64,000 nucleotides of DNA, from the NCBI RefSeq assembly GCF_900105925.1, contig NZ_LT629791.1:3507278-3571277 (forward strand). The letters run 5' to 3'. Of this stretch, positions 32,022-41,006 are shown piece after piece (within the stretch, counting starts at the first letter, position 1; every line of letters begins with the position of its first letter). A program made the position numbers and the translations under genes. The stretch comes from Jiangella alkaliphila. Its GTDB lineage: Bacteria > Actinomycetota > Actinomycetes > Jiangellales > Jiangellaceae. The notes under the pieces were generated by a model that was not told the origin of the DNA, searched no databases, and saw only the letters and a program-made list of their open reading frames with translations.

Positions 32022-32408
32022 ATGTTGAGTGACTATCCGGTCTACGCCACGATCGCGACGGGCGATCTGGCCCGCGCACGGGCCTTCTACGAGGGGACCC
32101 TGGGGTTCAGTCCCGATATGGAGGACGCCACCGGGGGCATCCTCTACGGGTCGGGCCTGACACGGTTCCTGCTCTACGCGAGCGAGTTCGCGGGCGGGCC
32201 GCCGCAGACGGTGGCGACCTGGGTCGTCGACGACGTCGATGCGGCGGTCGACGAGCTGGCCGGCAAGGGCGTGACGTTCGAGCAGTACGACCTGCCCGGG
32301 CTGAAGACCGACGAGCGGGGGATCGCCGAGCTGGGGCCCTTCCGCGGCGCCTGGTTCAAGGATCCGGACGGCAACATCCTGAACGTCGGCACGGCCCCGG
32401 TGACCTGA
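32022..32408 (+). CDS. VOC-family (glyoxalase/bleomycin-resistance-fold) protein
   Basis: 128 aa from ATG 32022, 8 bases after a G-rich ribosome site (32008-32013); an ATG at 32016 would add two residues. YATIATGDLARARAFYEGTLGF and GAWFKDPDGNILNV are the paired beta-alpha-beta motifs of the VOC superfamily. It could be a metal-dependent enzyme or a drug-sequestering protein; the next gene is a DHA2 drug exporter, so a resistance role is possible but unproven. Confidence 0.88.
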   Translation: MLSDYPVYATIATGDLARARAFYEGTLGFSPDMEDATGGILYGSGLTRFLLYASEFAGGPPQTVATWVVDDVDAAVDELAGKGVTFEQYDLPGLKTDERGIAELGPFRGAWFKDPDGNILNVGTAPVT

Positions 32409-32493
32409 GGCCGCGCCCGTCCGCTATCGCACGCTACGGGTGATGACGGGCGGCCCCGTCCAGGGCACGCTGGTGCGCGAGTCCTGGACGGGG
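32409..32493 (+). promoter_or_regulatory. Tandem stem-loops covering the ribosome site of the DHA2 pump
   Basis: Hairpin 1: 32409-32421 (GGCCGCGCCCGTC) with 32445-32455 (GACGGGCGGCC), with a 2-base bulge. Hairpin 2: CCCCGTCCAGG (32454-32464) with CCTGGACGGGG (32483-32493), 11 perfect pairs, 18-base loop, ending 7 bases before ATG 32501. The only purine-rich ribosome site (GGGGG, 32490-32494) is in the 3' arm of hairpin 2, and GCCCGTCC of hairpin 1 could also pair with it. The layout suggests translational attenuation. Confidence 0.5.
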
Positions 32494-32500
32494 GTGCCTG

Positions 32501-34141
32501 ATGGTGGAGACGAGCGATTCCCTCCCGGCCCGGGAGGCCGCGGCGGCGTCCGGGCTGATCCTGCTGACGCTGGCGTCGGGACAGTTCCTGATGGCGCTGG
32601 ACAGCTCGGTGATGAACGTGTCCATCGCCACCGTCGCCGCGGACCTGGGCACGACCGTGACCGGGATCCAGTCCGCCATCACCTTCTACACGCTGGTGAT
32701 GGCGTCGCTGATGATCACGGGCGGGAAGATCGGCGAGATCCTGGGCCGCAAGCGCGCCTTCGCCATCGGCTGCGTCATCTACGGCGTCGGCTCGCTGACG
32801 ACCTCGCTGGCGCCCGACCTGACGGTGCTGCTGATCGGCTGGTCCGTGCTGGAGGGCGTCGGCGCGGCCCTGATCATGCCCGCGATCGTCGCGCTGATCG
32901 CGTCGAACTTCGACCGCGGCGCCCGTCCTCGGGCGTATGGCCTGGTCGCGGCGGCCGGTGCGATCGCCGTCGCGCTGGGCCCGTTGATCGGCGGGACGCT
33001 GACGACCTACGCGTCGTGGCGGTGGGTGTTCGCGGGCGAGGTGCTGATCGTCGGCGCGATCCTGGTGCTGACTCGGCGGATGGCCGACGTGCCGGGCGAC
33101 CGCTCCGCGCGGCTGGATCTCGCCGGCACCGCGTTGTCGGCGCTGGGGCTCGGCCTCGTCGTGTTCGCCGTCATCCGGTCCGGGACCTGGGGGTTCGTGA
33201 ACCCGAAGGCGGGCGGCCCGGACTGGCTCGGCCTGTCGCCGGTGATCTGGCTGCTCCTCGCCGGCGTCCTGGTGCTGCTCGGGTTCGTCGCGTGGGAGCG
33301 GCGGCAGCGCGACGCCGGCCGGCCGATCCTGTTCGACCCGGCGCTGCTGCGCAACGACGCACTTCGCGGCGGGCTGGTCTCGTTCCTCTTCCAGTACGTG
33401 GTGCTCGCCGGGACGTTCTTCACCGTGCCGCTGTTCCTCTCCGTCGCGCTCGGCCTGTCCGCCGTCGAGACGGGCGTGCGCATCCTGCCGCTCTCGCTGG
33501 CGCTCCTCGCGACCGCGCTCGGGATCCCGAAGCTGCTCCCTGACGTGTCGCCGCGGCTCGTGGTGCGGGCCGGATTCCTGTCGATGTGCGCGGGCGTCCT
33601 GTGGCTGGCAGCGGCGCTCGAGCTCGGCGTCGGGCCGGAGGTCGTCACCTGGCCGCTGATCCTGACCGGGCTGGGCATCGGCGCGCTGGCGTCGCAGCTC
33701 GGCAGCGTCACGGTGTCGTCGGTGCCGGACGAGCGCAGCGACGAGGTGGGCGGCGTCCAGAACAGCGTCATGTTCCTCGGGTCGTCCATCGGGACGGCGC
33801 TCGCCGGCGCCGTGCTGGTGGCGGCGCTGACGACGTCGTTCCTCGACAACGTCCGCGACGATCCCGCCGTACCGGAGCAGCTGAGCACCCAGGCCGAGGC
33901 CGAGCTGGCCGGCGGCGTGCCGTTCGTCTCCGACGACCAGCTCGCTCAGGCGCTCGACGACGCCGGCGTCCCCGCGGACGTCGCCGGTGCGATCGTCGAC
34001 AGCAACGCCGACGCGCGCATCGACGGGCTGCGCTCGGCGCTCGCGCTGCTGGCCCTGATCGCGCTCGTCGCGCTGTTCGCGGCACGCAACATCCCGCGCC
34101 GCCAGCCTGGCGCGGCAGCACCCGGCCGACCCCTGACCTAG
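32501..34141 (+). CDS. DHA2-type MFS drug exporter
   Basis: 546 aa with about 14 membrane segments. Motif A (GGKIGEILGRKRAF), motif D1 (LALDSSVMNVSIATVA-like LMALDSSVMNVSIATV) and motif C (GAIAVALGPLIGGTL) are those of drug/proton antiporters of the DHA2 family (QacA/EmrB type). A long loop near 440-500 is extracytoplasmic. The ribosome site lies in a hairpin. The stop codon overlaps that of the convergent HTH regulator at CTAG (34138-34141). Confidence 0.92.
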   Translation: MVETSDSLPAREAAAASGLILLTLASGQFLMALDSSVMNVSIATVAADLGTTVTGIQSAITFYTLVMASLMITGGKIGEILGRKRAFAIGCVIYGVGSLTTSLAPDLTVLLIGWSVLEGVGAALIMPAIVALIASNFDRGARPRAYGLVAAAGAIAVALGPLIGGTLTTYASWRWVFAGEVLIVGAILVLTRRMADVPGDRSARLDLAGTALSALGLGLVVFAVIRSGTWGFVNPKAGGPDWLGLSPVIWLLLAGVLVLLGFVAWERRQRDAGRPILFDPALLRNDALRGGLVSFLFQYVVLAGTFFTVPLFLSVALGLSAVETGVRILPLSLALLATALGIPKLLPDVSPRLVVRAGFLSMCAGVLWLAAALELGVGPEVVTWPLILTGLGIGALASQLGSVTVSSVPDERSDEVGGVQNSVMFLGSSIGTALAGAVLVAALTTSFLDNVRDDPAVPEQLSTQAEAELAGGVPFVSDDQLAQALDDAGVPADVAGAIVDSNADARIDGLRSALALLALIALVALFAARNIPRRQPGAAAPGRPLT

Positions 34142-35106
34142 AGCAGCCGCTGCGCCCGGACGCCGGCCTCGAACCGAGTGCGAGCACCCAGCCGCGCCAT
34201 CAGCTCGGCGACCCGGCGGCCGACGGTGCGGCTGCTGACGCCGAGCTGGCGGGCGATCGCGTCGTCCTTGAGGCCGGCGGCCAGCATGGTCAGCAACCGT
34301 CGGTCGACGTCGCGGTCCGCGCCGCCCTCCGCGCGGCCCTCCGCCGTCGAGGGGACGAGCGGCATGGCCTGGTCCCACAGCAGGTGGAACAGCTGCGCCA
34401 ACGCCTCGACCAGTGCGCTCTCGCGCACCACGAGCGCGCTGCCGCGCAGCTGGTCCATCGCGAGCGGCAGCAGCGCGATCGACCGGTCGGACACGGCCAG
34501 CTTGATCGGGACCTGCGGGTGGACCCGCGACCGCTCTCCGGCCTCGGCCGCGGCGAGTGCGACGTCGACGCCGCCTGGCAGCGCCAGCGACTCGGGGGCG
34601 TAGATGACACGCACGTCGACCTGCGAGCGCAGCAACTGCCGCTCCCGCGAGTCGGACTCGGCTACTTCGGCGACGTAGGGCGGCCGGTCCAGCACCAGCA
34701 GCTCGCGCTCGGTCCCGCTCTGCAGCTGCGCGTAGCGCGCCGCGATCGCCGGCTGCCCGACGACGACCTCGACGAGGTTCTCCGGCCGGTACCGGGTCGG
34801 CGACTGCATCTGCGCGACCAGGGCGACCGCCGCCGTCCGCGCCCGCTCCAGCTCGGCCTGCCGGCGCGCGACCAGCACCTCCACCGCGACGTCGGGCCGG
34901 GTGGGGATCAGCCGGGCCGGGCGGTGCGCCGTCCGGCTGAGCAGGCCCAGGTCCTCCAGCCGAGCCACGGACCGGCGGATCGCCGCCTGATCGCGCGCGG
35001 TCCCGGCCGCGAGCTCGGCCACCGTGCACTCCGGGGTGTGCAGCAGGGCGCGGAACACGGCCTCGTCGTCGGGCTGGACGCCCACGCTCTCCAGCATGCG
35101 TGTCAT
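34138..35106 (-). CDS. HTH regulator with N-terminal TrmB-like and C-terminal LuxR-type HTH
   Basis: 322 aa from MTRMLESVGV. An N-terminal winged helix (about 10-70, TVAELAAGTARDQAAIRRSVARLEDLGLL), a middle sensor-like region (about 75-240) and a C-terminal LuxR-type HTH (about 265-320, MLAAGLKDDAIARQLGVSSRTVGRRVAEL) give two DNA-binding units, a format common in actinomycetes and often near proteases. It diverges from the S8 protease gene, with a perfect palindrome (35135-35150) in the 91-base gap, so it likely controls that gene and possibly itself. Confidence 0.88.
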   Translation of the reverse strand: MTRMLESVGVQPDDEAVFRALLHTPECTVAELAAGTARDQAAIRRSVARLEDLGLLSRTAHRPARLIPTRPDVAVEVLVARRQAELERARTAAVALVAQMQSPTRYRPENLVEVVVGQPAIAARYAQLQSGTERELLVLDRPPYVAEVAESDSRERQLLRSQVDVRVIYAPESLALPGGVDVALAAAEAGERSRVHPQVPIKLAVSDRSIALLPLAMDQLRGSALVVRESALVEALAQLFHLLWDQAMPLVPSTAEGRAEGGADRDVDRRLLTMLAAGLKDDAIARQLGVSSRTVGRRVAELMARLGARTRFEAGVRAQRLL

Positions 35107-35134
35107 GCTACGGCGATCTGGCTGGTACCCGACA

Positions 35135-35150
35135 TGTCTGGAATCAGACA
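35135..35150. promoter_or_regulatory. Perfect inverted repeat between divergent HTH and protease genes
   Basis: TGTCTG, GAAT, CAGACA: 6-4-6 bp, centred 36 bases from the regulator start and 55 bases from the protease start. It is the obvious operator candidate in this short divergent promoter. Confidence 0.5.
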
Positions 35151-35197
35151 CGCGAAGACGTGGACGGCCGAAACACAGTGCCGATAGACACCATGGG

Positions 35198-38100
35198 ATG
35201 CGCCGCCGACTGCTCTCCGCGATCTCCGTCCTCGCCCTCCTGCCGGGTCTCTGGGCCGCGTCGGGTGCGGCGTCCTCCGCCGACGCCCCGCCCTCGACCT
35301 CCGCAGGCGTTGCCGGTGACCGCCCGGCCACGACATCGGTCACGCTGATCACCGGCGACGTCGTGAACGTGACGGAGCTGGCCGGCGGGACGCGCGCCGT
35401 CGACGTCGTCCCGGCGCCGCGGCCCGGCGGGCGCGCCCCGAGCTTCCTCACCGTCGAGCGCGACGGCGACCTGCATGTGATCCCCGACGACGTCCGCGCG
35501 CTCGTCCCAGCCCGCCTCGACCCGGCCCTGTTCAACGTCACCGCGCTGGTCGAGCAGGGCTACGACGACGCCGCCTTCGACTCGCTGCCCCTCATCGTGA
35601 GCCACGACGGCGGACGTCTCACCGGCCTGCCGGCGGCACAGATCACCGGCCGGCTGGAGAGCATCGACAGCACCGGCGTCCGGATCGACAAGGACGACAC
35701 GGACGAACTCGGCGCGGCGCTGGTCGCACTCGCCGAGTCCGGCGGCTCGAACGGCCGGTCGGCCGCGACCACGACACCGTCCGAGCTGGCCGGCGTCGAG
35801 AAGATCTGGCTCGACGGCCGGACCGAGGCGGCGTTGTCCGAGAGCGCCGGCCAGGTCGGAGCACCCACCGCCTGGGCCGCGGGCCTTGACGGCAGCGGCA
35901 TGACCGTTGCCGTCCTCGACACCGGCATCGACGCCGCCCACCCGGACCTCGCGGGCACCGTGGTCGGCGAGCACAACTTCAGCTGGAGCGAGACGGCGGC
36001 CGACGGGGTCGGGCACGGCACCCATGTGGCCTCGATCATCGCCGGCACCGGAGCGGCGTCCGGCGGCCGCTACCGCGGCGTCGCCGACGGCGTGGACCTG
36101 CTCAACGGCAAGGTCTTCGACGACGGTGGTGGCGGGTTCGTCTCCTGGGCGGTCGAGGGCATGGAGTGGGCCGCCGAGCAGGGCGCCGACGTCGTCAACA
36201 TGAGCCTCGGCGCCAACGGCACGGAGGGCGAGCCGATGAGCGCCGCCGCCGACGCGCTGACCGCCGAGCACGGCACCCTCTTCGTGGTTTCCACCGGCAA
36301 CAATGGCTGCGCCGAGTGCGTCAGCCACCCGGCCGCCGCCGCATCGGCGCTGTCGGTCGGCGCGGTGACCAAGTCCGACACGCTCGCCGACTTCTCCAAC
36401 CGCGGCCCGATTCCGGAGACGTACGCCATCAAGCCCGACGTCACCGCACCGGGCGTCAGCATCGTCGCCGCCCGCGGCAGCGGGACCGCCATGGGCTTTC
36501 CCGTCGACGACTTCTACACGAACGCGGACGGCACCTCGATGGCGGCACCGCACGTCACCGGCGCCGCGGCCGTGCTGCTGCAGGCCGAGCCGTCGCTGGG
36601 GCCGGAGGAGCTCAAGGCCTGGCTGATGAACACCGCCCGGCCGAACGGCGACAACACCGTCTACGAGCAGGGCGCCGGCCGCATCGACATCGCGCAGGCG
36701 CTCGGCAGCCGGGTGTTCGCCCTGCCGGGCTCGGTGAGCTTCGGGCATCTCCCGTGGCCGCACGACGACCGGGCCGCCGTCGGCCGCACAGTGACCTACC
36801 GCAACCCGACCGGCGCCGACCTCGTCCTCGACCTGTCCGTCGACGTCGCGACGGAGCACGGCACCGCGCCGCCGGCCGGCACGCTGACCACGTCGGCGCC
36901 GACCCTGACCGTGCCCGCCGGGGGCACCGCGACCGTCGACCTGGTTCTGGACACGGCGCGCGGCGAACCCGGCCTGTACGGCGGATATCTGACCGCAAGC
37001 GGGGACGGCGGCACCACGGTGCGCACGCCGGTCGCCTACCACCAGGAGCCGCACATGGTGGAGCTCACCGTCCGCGGCATCGGCCGCGACGGCCGCCCGG
37101 CGCCGGGCAGCGCCACCGTCCTCGACGTCGAGGACGGCAGCGTCAACGCCACCCGGAACCTCGACGGCGACCCGGCCGCCCCGTGCACCGACGACGCGTA
37201 CGCCGCGTCCACCTGTGTGCGCGTGCCGGTCGGCACCTACTCGGTGCTCGGCTTCGTCGACACCATGCCCGCCGGCGTCGAGCCCGGCACGTTCGGCACG
37301 CCGCTGAACCGGAGTCTCGCCGGCGATCCGGAGATGGAGATCACGGCCGACACCGAGGTCGTCCTGGACGCACGCCTCGCCACGGAGGTGCTCGTCGACA
37401 CCCCGGAGCACGAGACCAAGCCGAACGTCGGCGCGGCGATGGCCATCGCCTACCACCGCGTGCCCGAGACCGGCAGCGCCGTCGACGTCGGGCGCAGCAT
37501 GTGGCCGGGCGCGATGCTGGAGGAACGCCTGTTCATGCAGCCGATGGACGCTGTGTCGACAGGTGAGTTCGCCGCATACACGCGCTGGCGACTCGAGGCG
37601 CCGCAGATCGCCGTCGACGTCGTCGGGCAGCAGGTCCGGTTGAATCCGCAGTACTACCCGGCGTCGGCGTTCAGCGACTTCTCCCGGCAGTTCCCGATGC
37701 TCGACGGCGAGCTCGAAGCCGGTCTCGTCGACGCCGGGCGGGGACGTCCGGAGGACGTCGCGGCCGCCGGCCTGGCCGGTGCCGTGGCGCTGGTCCAGCG
37801 GTCCGAGGCGATCCCGGTCGCCGAGCAGGTGAACAACGCCGCCGCGGCCGGCGCGGTCCTGGTCATGGTCGTCGACGATCTCGGCGTCGCGGGCCCGGGG
37901 TCCGCGCTGCTGGAGGTGCCGGCCGTCCGAGTGCCGGCCGAGGAGGGTGACGCGCTGCGTGGACTGCTCGCTGCCGGGCCGGTCCAGGTGGCCGCCCGCG
38001 GCGTCGTGGACAGCCCGTACTCGTACGAGCTGATCTACACCGAGGAGGGCTCGATCCCGGCCGACCTGAGCTACGTCGCGAGCACCGGCCAACTGGCCAG

Positions 38101-39085
38101 GGTCGACGCCGCGGTGCACAGCCAGCTGGCCGAGGAGACGACGATGACACACACCTGGTACCCGTACCAGGCGTGGGACACCAGCTCGTTCTCGCAGCCG
38201 GTGCCGGTCCGCGGTCCGCGCACGCTCGTCACGTATCTGACGGCCGGCCCGTCGCTGCGTTGGACGCACACCGGCCAGGCGCCGGAGTCGCCGTACGGAG
38301 GCAGCTTCGGCCAGTACGAGCCCACCGAACATCTCCTGCTCTTCAGTGACCTGCGCTCCTACGAGGTGGGGGCGCACTACCAGCGCAGCTGGTTCGAGCA
38401 GCCGCTCGCGCCTGGCTCGAGCCCGTTCGAGCCGCCCACCCGCACCGGCGACACCCTCACGGTGGCGCTGGGCCTTCTGGATGGCGCCGGCAACTTCGGC
38501 AGCGCCGCCACCAGCTGGTTCGACGACGGTTTCGACACCGATCTGCGGATCTACCGGGACGACCAGCTGCTGCTCGAGACGCCGTGGCAGTCGTCGGCAT
38601 CGGTCGAGACGACGCCCGAGCCCGCGCGCTACCGCGTCGAGTACGAGGTGGGCAACGACTCGGCGTGGGCGGCGCTGTCGACCAGAGCCCGCTCGGTCTG
38701 GGAGTTCACGTCAGGGCGGCCCGGCGACGGGGTGCGGCGGGTGGAACCGCTGCTCACCGTGGATTACGAGGTCGACGTCGATCTGCGCAACCGGGCGCCG
38801 CACCCGCGTGAGCGCCGCGGGCCGCACGAGATCGTGCTGGCCGTCGCGCAGCACGCGGGCGCCGAACCGATTCCCGTCGACGAGGTCGCGCTCGAGGTGT
38901 CCTACGACGACGGCGCGAGCTGGCAGCGGGTCCGCAACGTGCGTGAGCGTGACGGCGGCCGGTACGTCGCGACGCTCTACGACCGCGGCGCGGCCGGTGG
39001 GTTCCTCTCGCTGCGGGTGAGCGCGTCGGACGCCGAGGGCAACACCGTCGAGCAGGAGATCATCCGGGCGTACGCATTGGGGTGA
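35198..39085 (+). CDS. Secreted subtilisin-like (S8) serine protease, 1295 aa
   Basis: The ATG at 35198 starts MRRRLLSAISVLALLPGLWA, a normal signal peptide; no clear ribosome site. A propeptide follows to about 210. The catalytic triad is D241 (VAVLDTGID), H273 (GHGTHV) and S447 (GTSMAAPH). After the protease domain come Ig-like and carboxypeptidase-regulatory-like regions, a PA-like stretch (about 860-910, LAGAVALVQRS) and further beta-rich domains to the end. Large S8 enzymes of this plan are extracellular or wall-associated proteases for nutrient scavenging or morphogenesis. Likely regulated by the divergent HTH protein. Confidence 0.93.
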   Translation: MRRRLLSAISVLALLPGLWAASGAASSADAPPSTSAGVAGDRPATTSVTLITGDVVNVTELAGGTRAVDVVPAPRPGGRAPSFLTVERDGDLHVIPDDVRALVPARLDPALFNVTALVEQGYDDAAFDSLPLIVSHDGGRLTGLPAAQITGRLESIDSTGVRIDKDDTDELGAALVALAESGGSNGRSAATTTPSELAGVEKIWLDGRTEAALSESAGQVGAPTAWAAGLDGSGMTVAVLDTGIDAAHPDLAGTVVGEHNFSWSETAADGVGHGTHVASIIAGTGAASGGRYRGVADGVDLLNGKVFDDGGGGFVSWAVEGMEWAAEQGADVVNMSLGANGTEGEPMSAAADALTAEHGTLFVVSTGNNGCAECVSHPAAAASALSVGAVTKSDTLADFSNRGPIPETYAIKPDVTAPGVSIVAARGSGTAMGFPVDDFYTNADGTSMAAPHVTGAAAVLLQAEPSLGPEELKAWLMNTARPNGDNTVYEQGAGRIDIAQALGSRVFALPGSVSFGHLPWPHDDRAAVGRTVTYRNPTGADLVLDLSVDVATEHGTAPPAGTLTTSAPTLTVPAGGTATVDLVLDTARGEPGLYGGYLTASGDGGTTVRTPVAYHQEPHMVELTVRGIGRDGRPAPGSATVLDVEDGSVNATRNLDGDPAAPCTDDAYAASTCVRVPVGTYSVLGFVDTMPAGVEPGTFGTPLNRSLAGDPEMEITADTEVVLDARLATEVLVDTPEHETKPNVGAAMAIAYHRVPETGSAVDVGRSMWPGAMLEERLFMQPMDAVSTGEFAAYTRWRLEAPQIAVDVVGQQVRLNPQYYPASAFSDFSRQFPMLDGELEAGLVDAGRGRPEDVAAAGLAGAVALVQRSEAIPVAEQVNNAAAAGAVLVMVVDDLGVAGPGSALLEVPAVRVPAEEGDALRGLLAAGPVQVAARGVVDSPYSYELIYTEEGSIPADLSYVASTGQLARVDAAVHSQLAEETTMTHTWYPYQAWDTSSFSQPVPVRGPRTLVTYLTAGPSLRWTHTGQAPESPYGGSFGQYEPTEHLLLFSDLRSYEVGAHYQRSWFEQPLAPGSSPFEPPTRTGDTLTVALGLLDGAGNFGSAATSWFDDGFDTDLRIYRDDQLLLETPWQSSASVETTPEPARYRVEYEVGNDSAWAALSTRARSVWEFTSGRPGDGVRRVEPLLTVDYEVDVDLRNRAPHPRERRGPHEIVLAVAQHAGAEPIPVDEVALEVSYDDGASWQRVRNVRERDGGRYVATLYDRGAAGGFLSLRVSASDAEGNTVEQEIIRAYALG

Positions 39086-39110
39086 TCTTGCCGGCATCGA
39101 GCGAAATCTA

Positions 39111-39139
39111 TTGACTTTCGATCGATAGCCAGCGACAGT
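39111..39139 (+). promoter_or_regulatory. Candidate promoter of a leaderless DUF2975 transcript
   Basis: TTGACT (39111-39116), 17 bases, GACAGT (39134-39139), then 6 bases to GTG 39146. The AT-rich stretch and spacing fit a vegetative promoter starting at the GTG. The -10 is a weak match (A2, A4, T6). Confidence 0.4.
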
Positions 39140-39145
39140 CGATGC

Positions 39146-39625
39146 GTGCCGTCCAATCATCGGGCAGTGGGCCCGCTCCGGATCCTGCTCGTGCTGCTGT
39201 TCGCCGGACTCGTGGTGGCGCAGATCGCCATCGTGCCCGGGACGCTCGCGCACCTGGCCGACGAGGAGCCTGACCTCGCCTACCTGCGGTGGCCGGCGCT
39301 GGCGTTCGGGGTCGTCGAGCTGCTGTGCGTGCAGGTCGTCATCGTCTGCACGTGGAAGCTGCTCGGCATGGTCAAGGCCGACCGCATCTTCAGCCAGGCC
39401 GCGTTCGTCTGGGTCGACACGATCGTGTGGACCATGGTCACCGCCTGGGTGCTGCTGTTCGGCGCGTTCGTGTTCGTCTCGGCGCTGCTGCGCGAGCCCG
39501 GGCTGCCGGTGCTGCTGTTCGGCTCGGTGCTCGCCGGGGGAGTGCTGGTGCTGCTGATGATCGTCATGCGGGCGCTGCTGCGTCAGGCCACGAACCTGCG
39601 CAGCGACATGGACGCGGTGATCTGA
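39146..39625 (+). CDS. DUF2975 membrane protein
   Basis: 159 aa from a GTG. Four hydrophobic segments (about 12-30, 50-70, 90-113, 123-143) with FSQAAFVWVDTIVWTMV between the second and third match DUF2975. Such proteins almost always pair with a small YozG-like HTH regulator, which follows here with a TGATG stop/start overlap. The pair may sense membrane or envelope state; the mechanism is unknown. Confidence 0.85.
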   Translation: MPSNHRAVGPLRILLVLLFAGLVVAQIAIVPGTLAHLADEEPDLAYLRWPALAFGVVELLCVQVVIVCTWKLLGMVKADRIFSQAAFVWVDTIVWTMVTAWVLLFGAFVFVSALLREPGLPVLLFGSVLAGGVLVLLMIVMRALLRQATNLRSDMDAVI

Positions 39626-39831
39626 TGGCCATCGTCGTGCGCATCGACGTCGAGCTGGCGAAGCGGAAGATGAGCGTCGGCGAGTTCGCGGAGCGGGTCG
39701 GCCTGACGCCGGCCAACATCGCGGTGCTGAAGAACGGCCGGGCCAAGGCCGTGCGGTTCAGCACGCTGGAAGCGATGTGCCGGGTCCTCGACTGCCAGCC
39801 CGGTGACCTGCTCGAATGGGTCGAGGACTGA
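39625..39831 (+). CDS. Small XRE/Cro-type HTH regulator (YozG-like)
   Basis: 68 aa, essentially one HTH: RIDVELAKRKMSVGEFAERVGLTPANIAVLKNGRAKAVRFSTL and a C-terminal CQPGDLLEWVED. This is the standard partner of DUF2975 membrane proteins. The ATG overlaps the DUF2975 stop (TGATG). It is likely autoregulatory and may be tethered or antagonised by its membrane partner. Confidence 0.9.
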   Translation: MAIVVRIDVELAKRKMSVGEFAERVGLTPANIAVLKNGRAKAVRFSTLEAMCRVLDCQPGDLLEWVED

Positions 39832-39836
39832 GCGCG

Positions 39837-41006
39837 GTGGACGTCGACGTGCTGGTCGTGGGCGCCGGGCTGGCCGGGCTGCACACGGCGACGCTGCTCG
39901 CGCGGGCCGGCCACGACGTGCTGCTGGCCGAGCGGCGGCCCCGGCTCGTCGGCGCCATCCGCACGACCGGGATCTTCGTCCGGCGCACCCTCGACGACTT
40001 CGCGCTGCCGCCCGAGTGTCTGGGGCCGCCGATCCGCCGCGTCGTGCTCTACCCGCCGAGCCTGCGCCGCCCGGTCGAGCTGGTCAGCGACCGCGACGAG
40101 TACCGCGTCGGCGACATGGGGCCGCTGTACGTCGAGGCGGCCCGGACGGCGGCAGCGGCGGGCGTGCGCGTCCTGCTCGGCACCCGCTACGAGGGGCGCG
40201 GGCGGACGTCGTTCCTGCTGACGGGGCCGGACGGGCCGATCCGCGTGCGGGCGCGGTTCGTCGTCGGGGCCGACGGCGCGCGCTCGCGGGTCGCTCGCGA
40301 CCTCGCGCTGGACCGCAACCGGCACCTGCTCACCGGCGCCGAGGAGGTGTTCGCCGTCCCCGCGTCGGACCGCCCGCCGACCTTCCACTGCGTGATCGAC
40401 CCCGCGATCGCCCCCGGCTACCTCGCCTGGGTCGTCGACGACGGCCGGCACGCCCACGTCGGCGTCGCCGGCTACGCCGACCGGTTCCCGCACGGCATGC
40501 GGCGGGCGCTGGCCCGGTTCAGCGCGGCCGCCCCGGGGCTCGACGGCGTGCGCCGTCCGGGCGTCGATTGCGTCGATGGCGACGAGGCGGCCGAGGCCGC
40601 CGGGGTCGAGCGGCGCGGCGGCCCGATCCCGGTCGGCGGCGTCCTCCGCCGCATCAGCTGCGTCGACGGCCTGCTCGTCGGCGACGCCGCGGGGGCGGTC
40701 TCGCCGCTGACCGCCGGTGGCCTCGACCCGTGCCTGCGGCTGTCCGAGCACGCCGCTACCGTTCTCGACGAGGCCCTGCGGGCCGGCCGCCCCGACGCGC
40801 TGGCTCACTACGACGGCGGCGCGTTGCGGGCGCACTTCCGCGGCCGGCTGGCGCTGCGGCGCGGACTGGCCCGGGTGCGCACGCCCGTGGTCGCGACGGC
40901 GGCGTTCGCCTTGCTGCGCACGTCGCCCGGGCGGTCCGCCACCCGCCGCATCCTGTTCGGCGACGCGTCGTTCCCCGACCGCCCCCACCGTAAGTACTCG
41001 CGCTGA
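39837..41006 (+). CDS. FAD-dependent oxidoreductase, geranylgeranyl-reductase-like
   Basis: 389 aa from GTG 39837, which has GAGGA 9 bases upstream; an in-frame ATG at 39816 inside the HTH gene would add seven residues. Dinucleotide motif VDVLVVGAGLAGLHTATLLARAG at the N-terminus, FVVGADGARS (ligand contact) and LLVGDAAGAVSPLTAGGL (FAD ribityl/phosphate) define the group of flavin monooxygenases and geranylgeranyl reductases. It may act on isoprenoid chains such as menaquinone or membrane lipids. It probably follows the DUF2975/HTH genes in one transcript. Confidence 0.87.
   Translation: MDVDVLVVGAGLAGLHTATLLARAGHDVLLAERRPRLVGAIRTTGIFVRRTLDDFALPPECLGPPIRRVVLYPPSLRRPVELVSDRDEYRVGDMGPLYVEAARTAAAAGVRVLLGTRYEGRGRTSFLLTGPDGPIRVRARFVVGADGARSRVARDLALDRNRHLLTGAEEVFAVPASDRPPTFHCVIDPAIAPGYLAWVVDDGRHAHVGVAGYADRFPHGMRRALARFSAAAPGLDGVRRPGVDCVDGDEAAEAAGVERRGGPIPVGGVLRRISCVDGLLVGDAAGAVSPLTAGGLDPCLRLSEHAATVLDEALRAGRPDALAHYDGGALRAHFRGRLALRRGLARVRTPVVATAAFALLRTSPGRSATRRILFGDASFPDRPHRKYSR

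Noticed and set aside
32174-35029. 951-codon minus-strand frame opposite the MFS gene
   Set aside because: Ignores the well-defined MFS protein and contains Arg/Asp/Gln-rich low-complexity sequence; antisense artefact.
35144-38377. Long minus-strand frame opposite the S8 protease
   Set aside because: The protease has all three catalytic motifs on the other strand; this frame has none.
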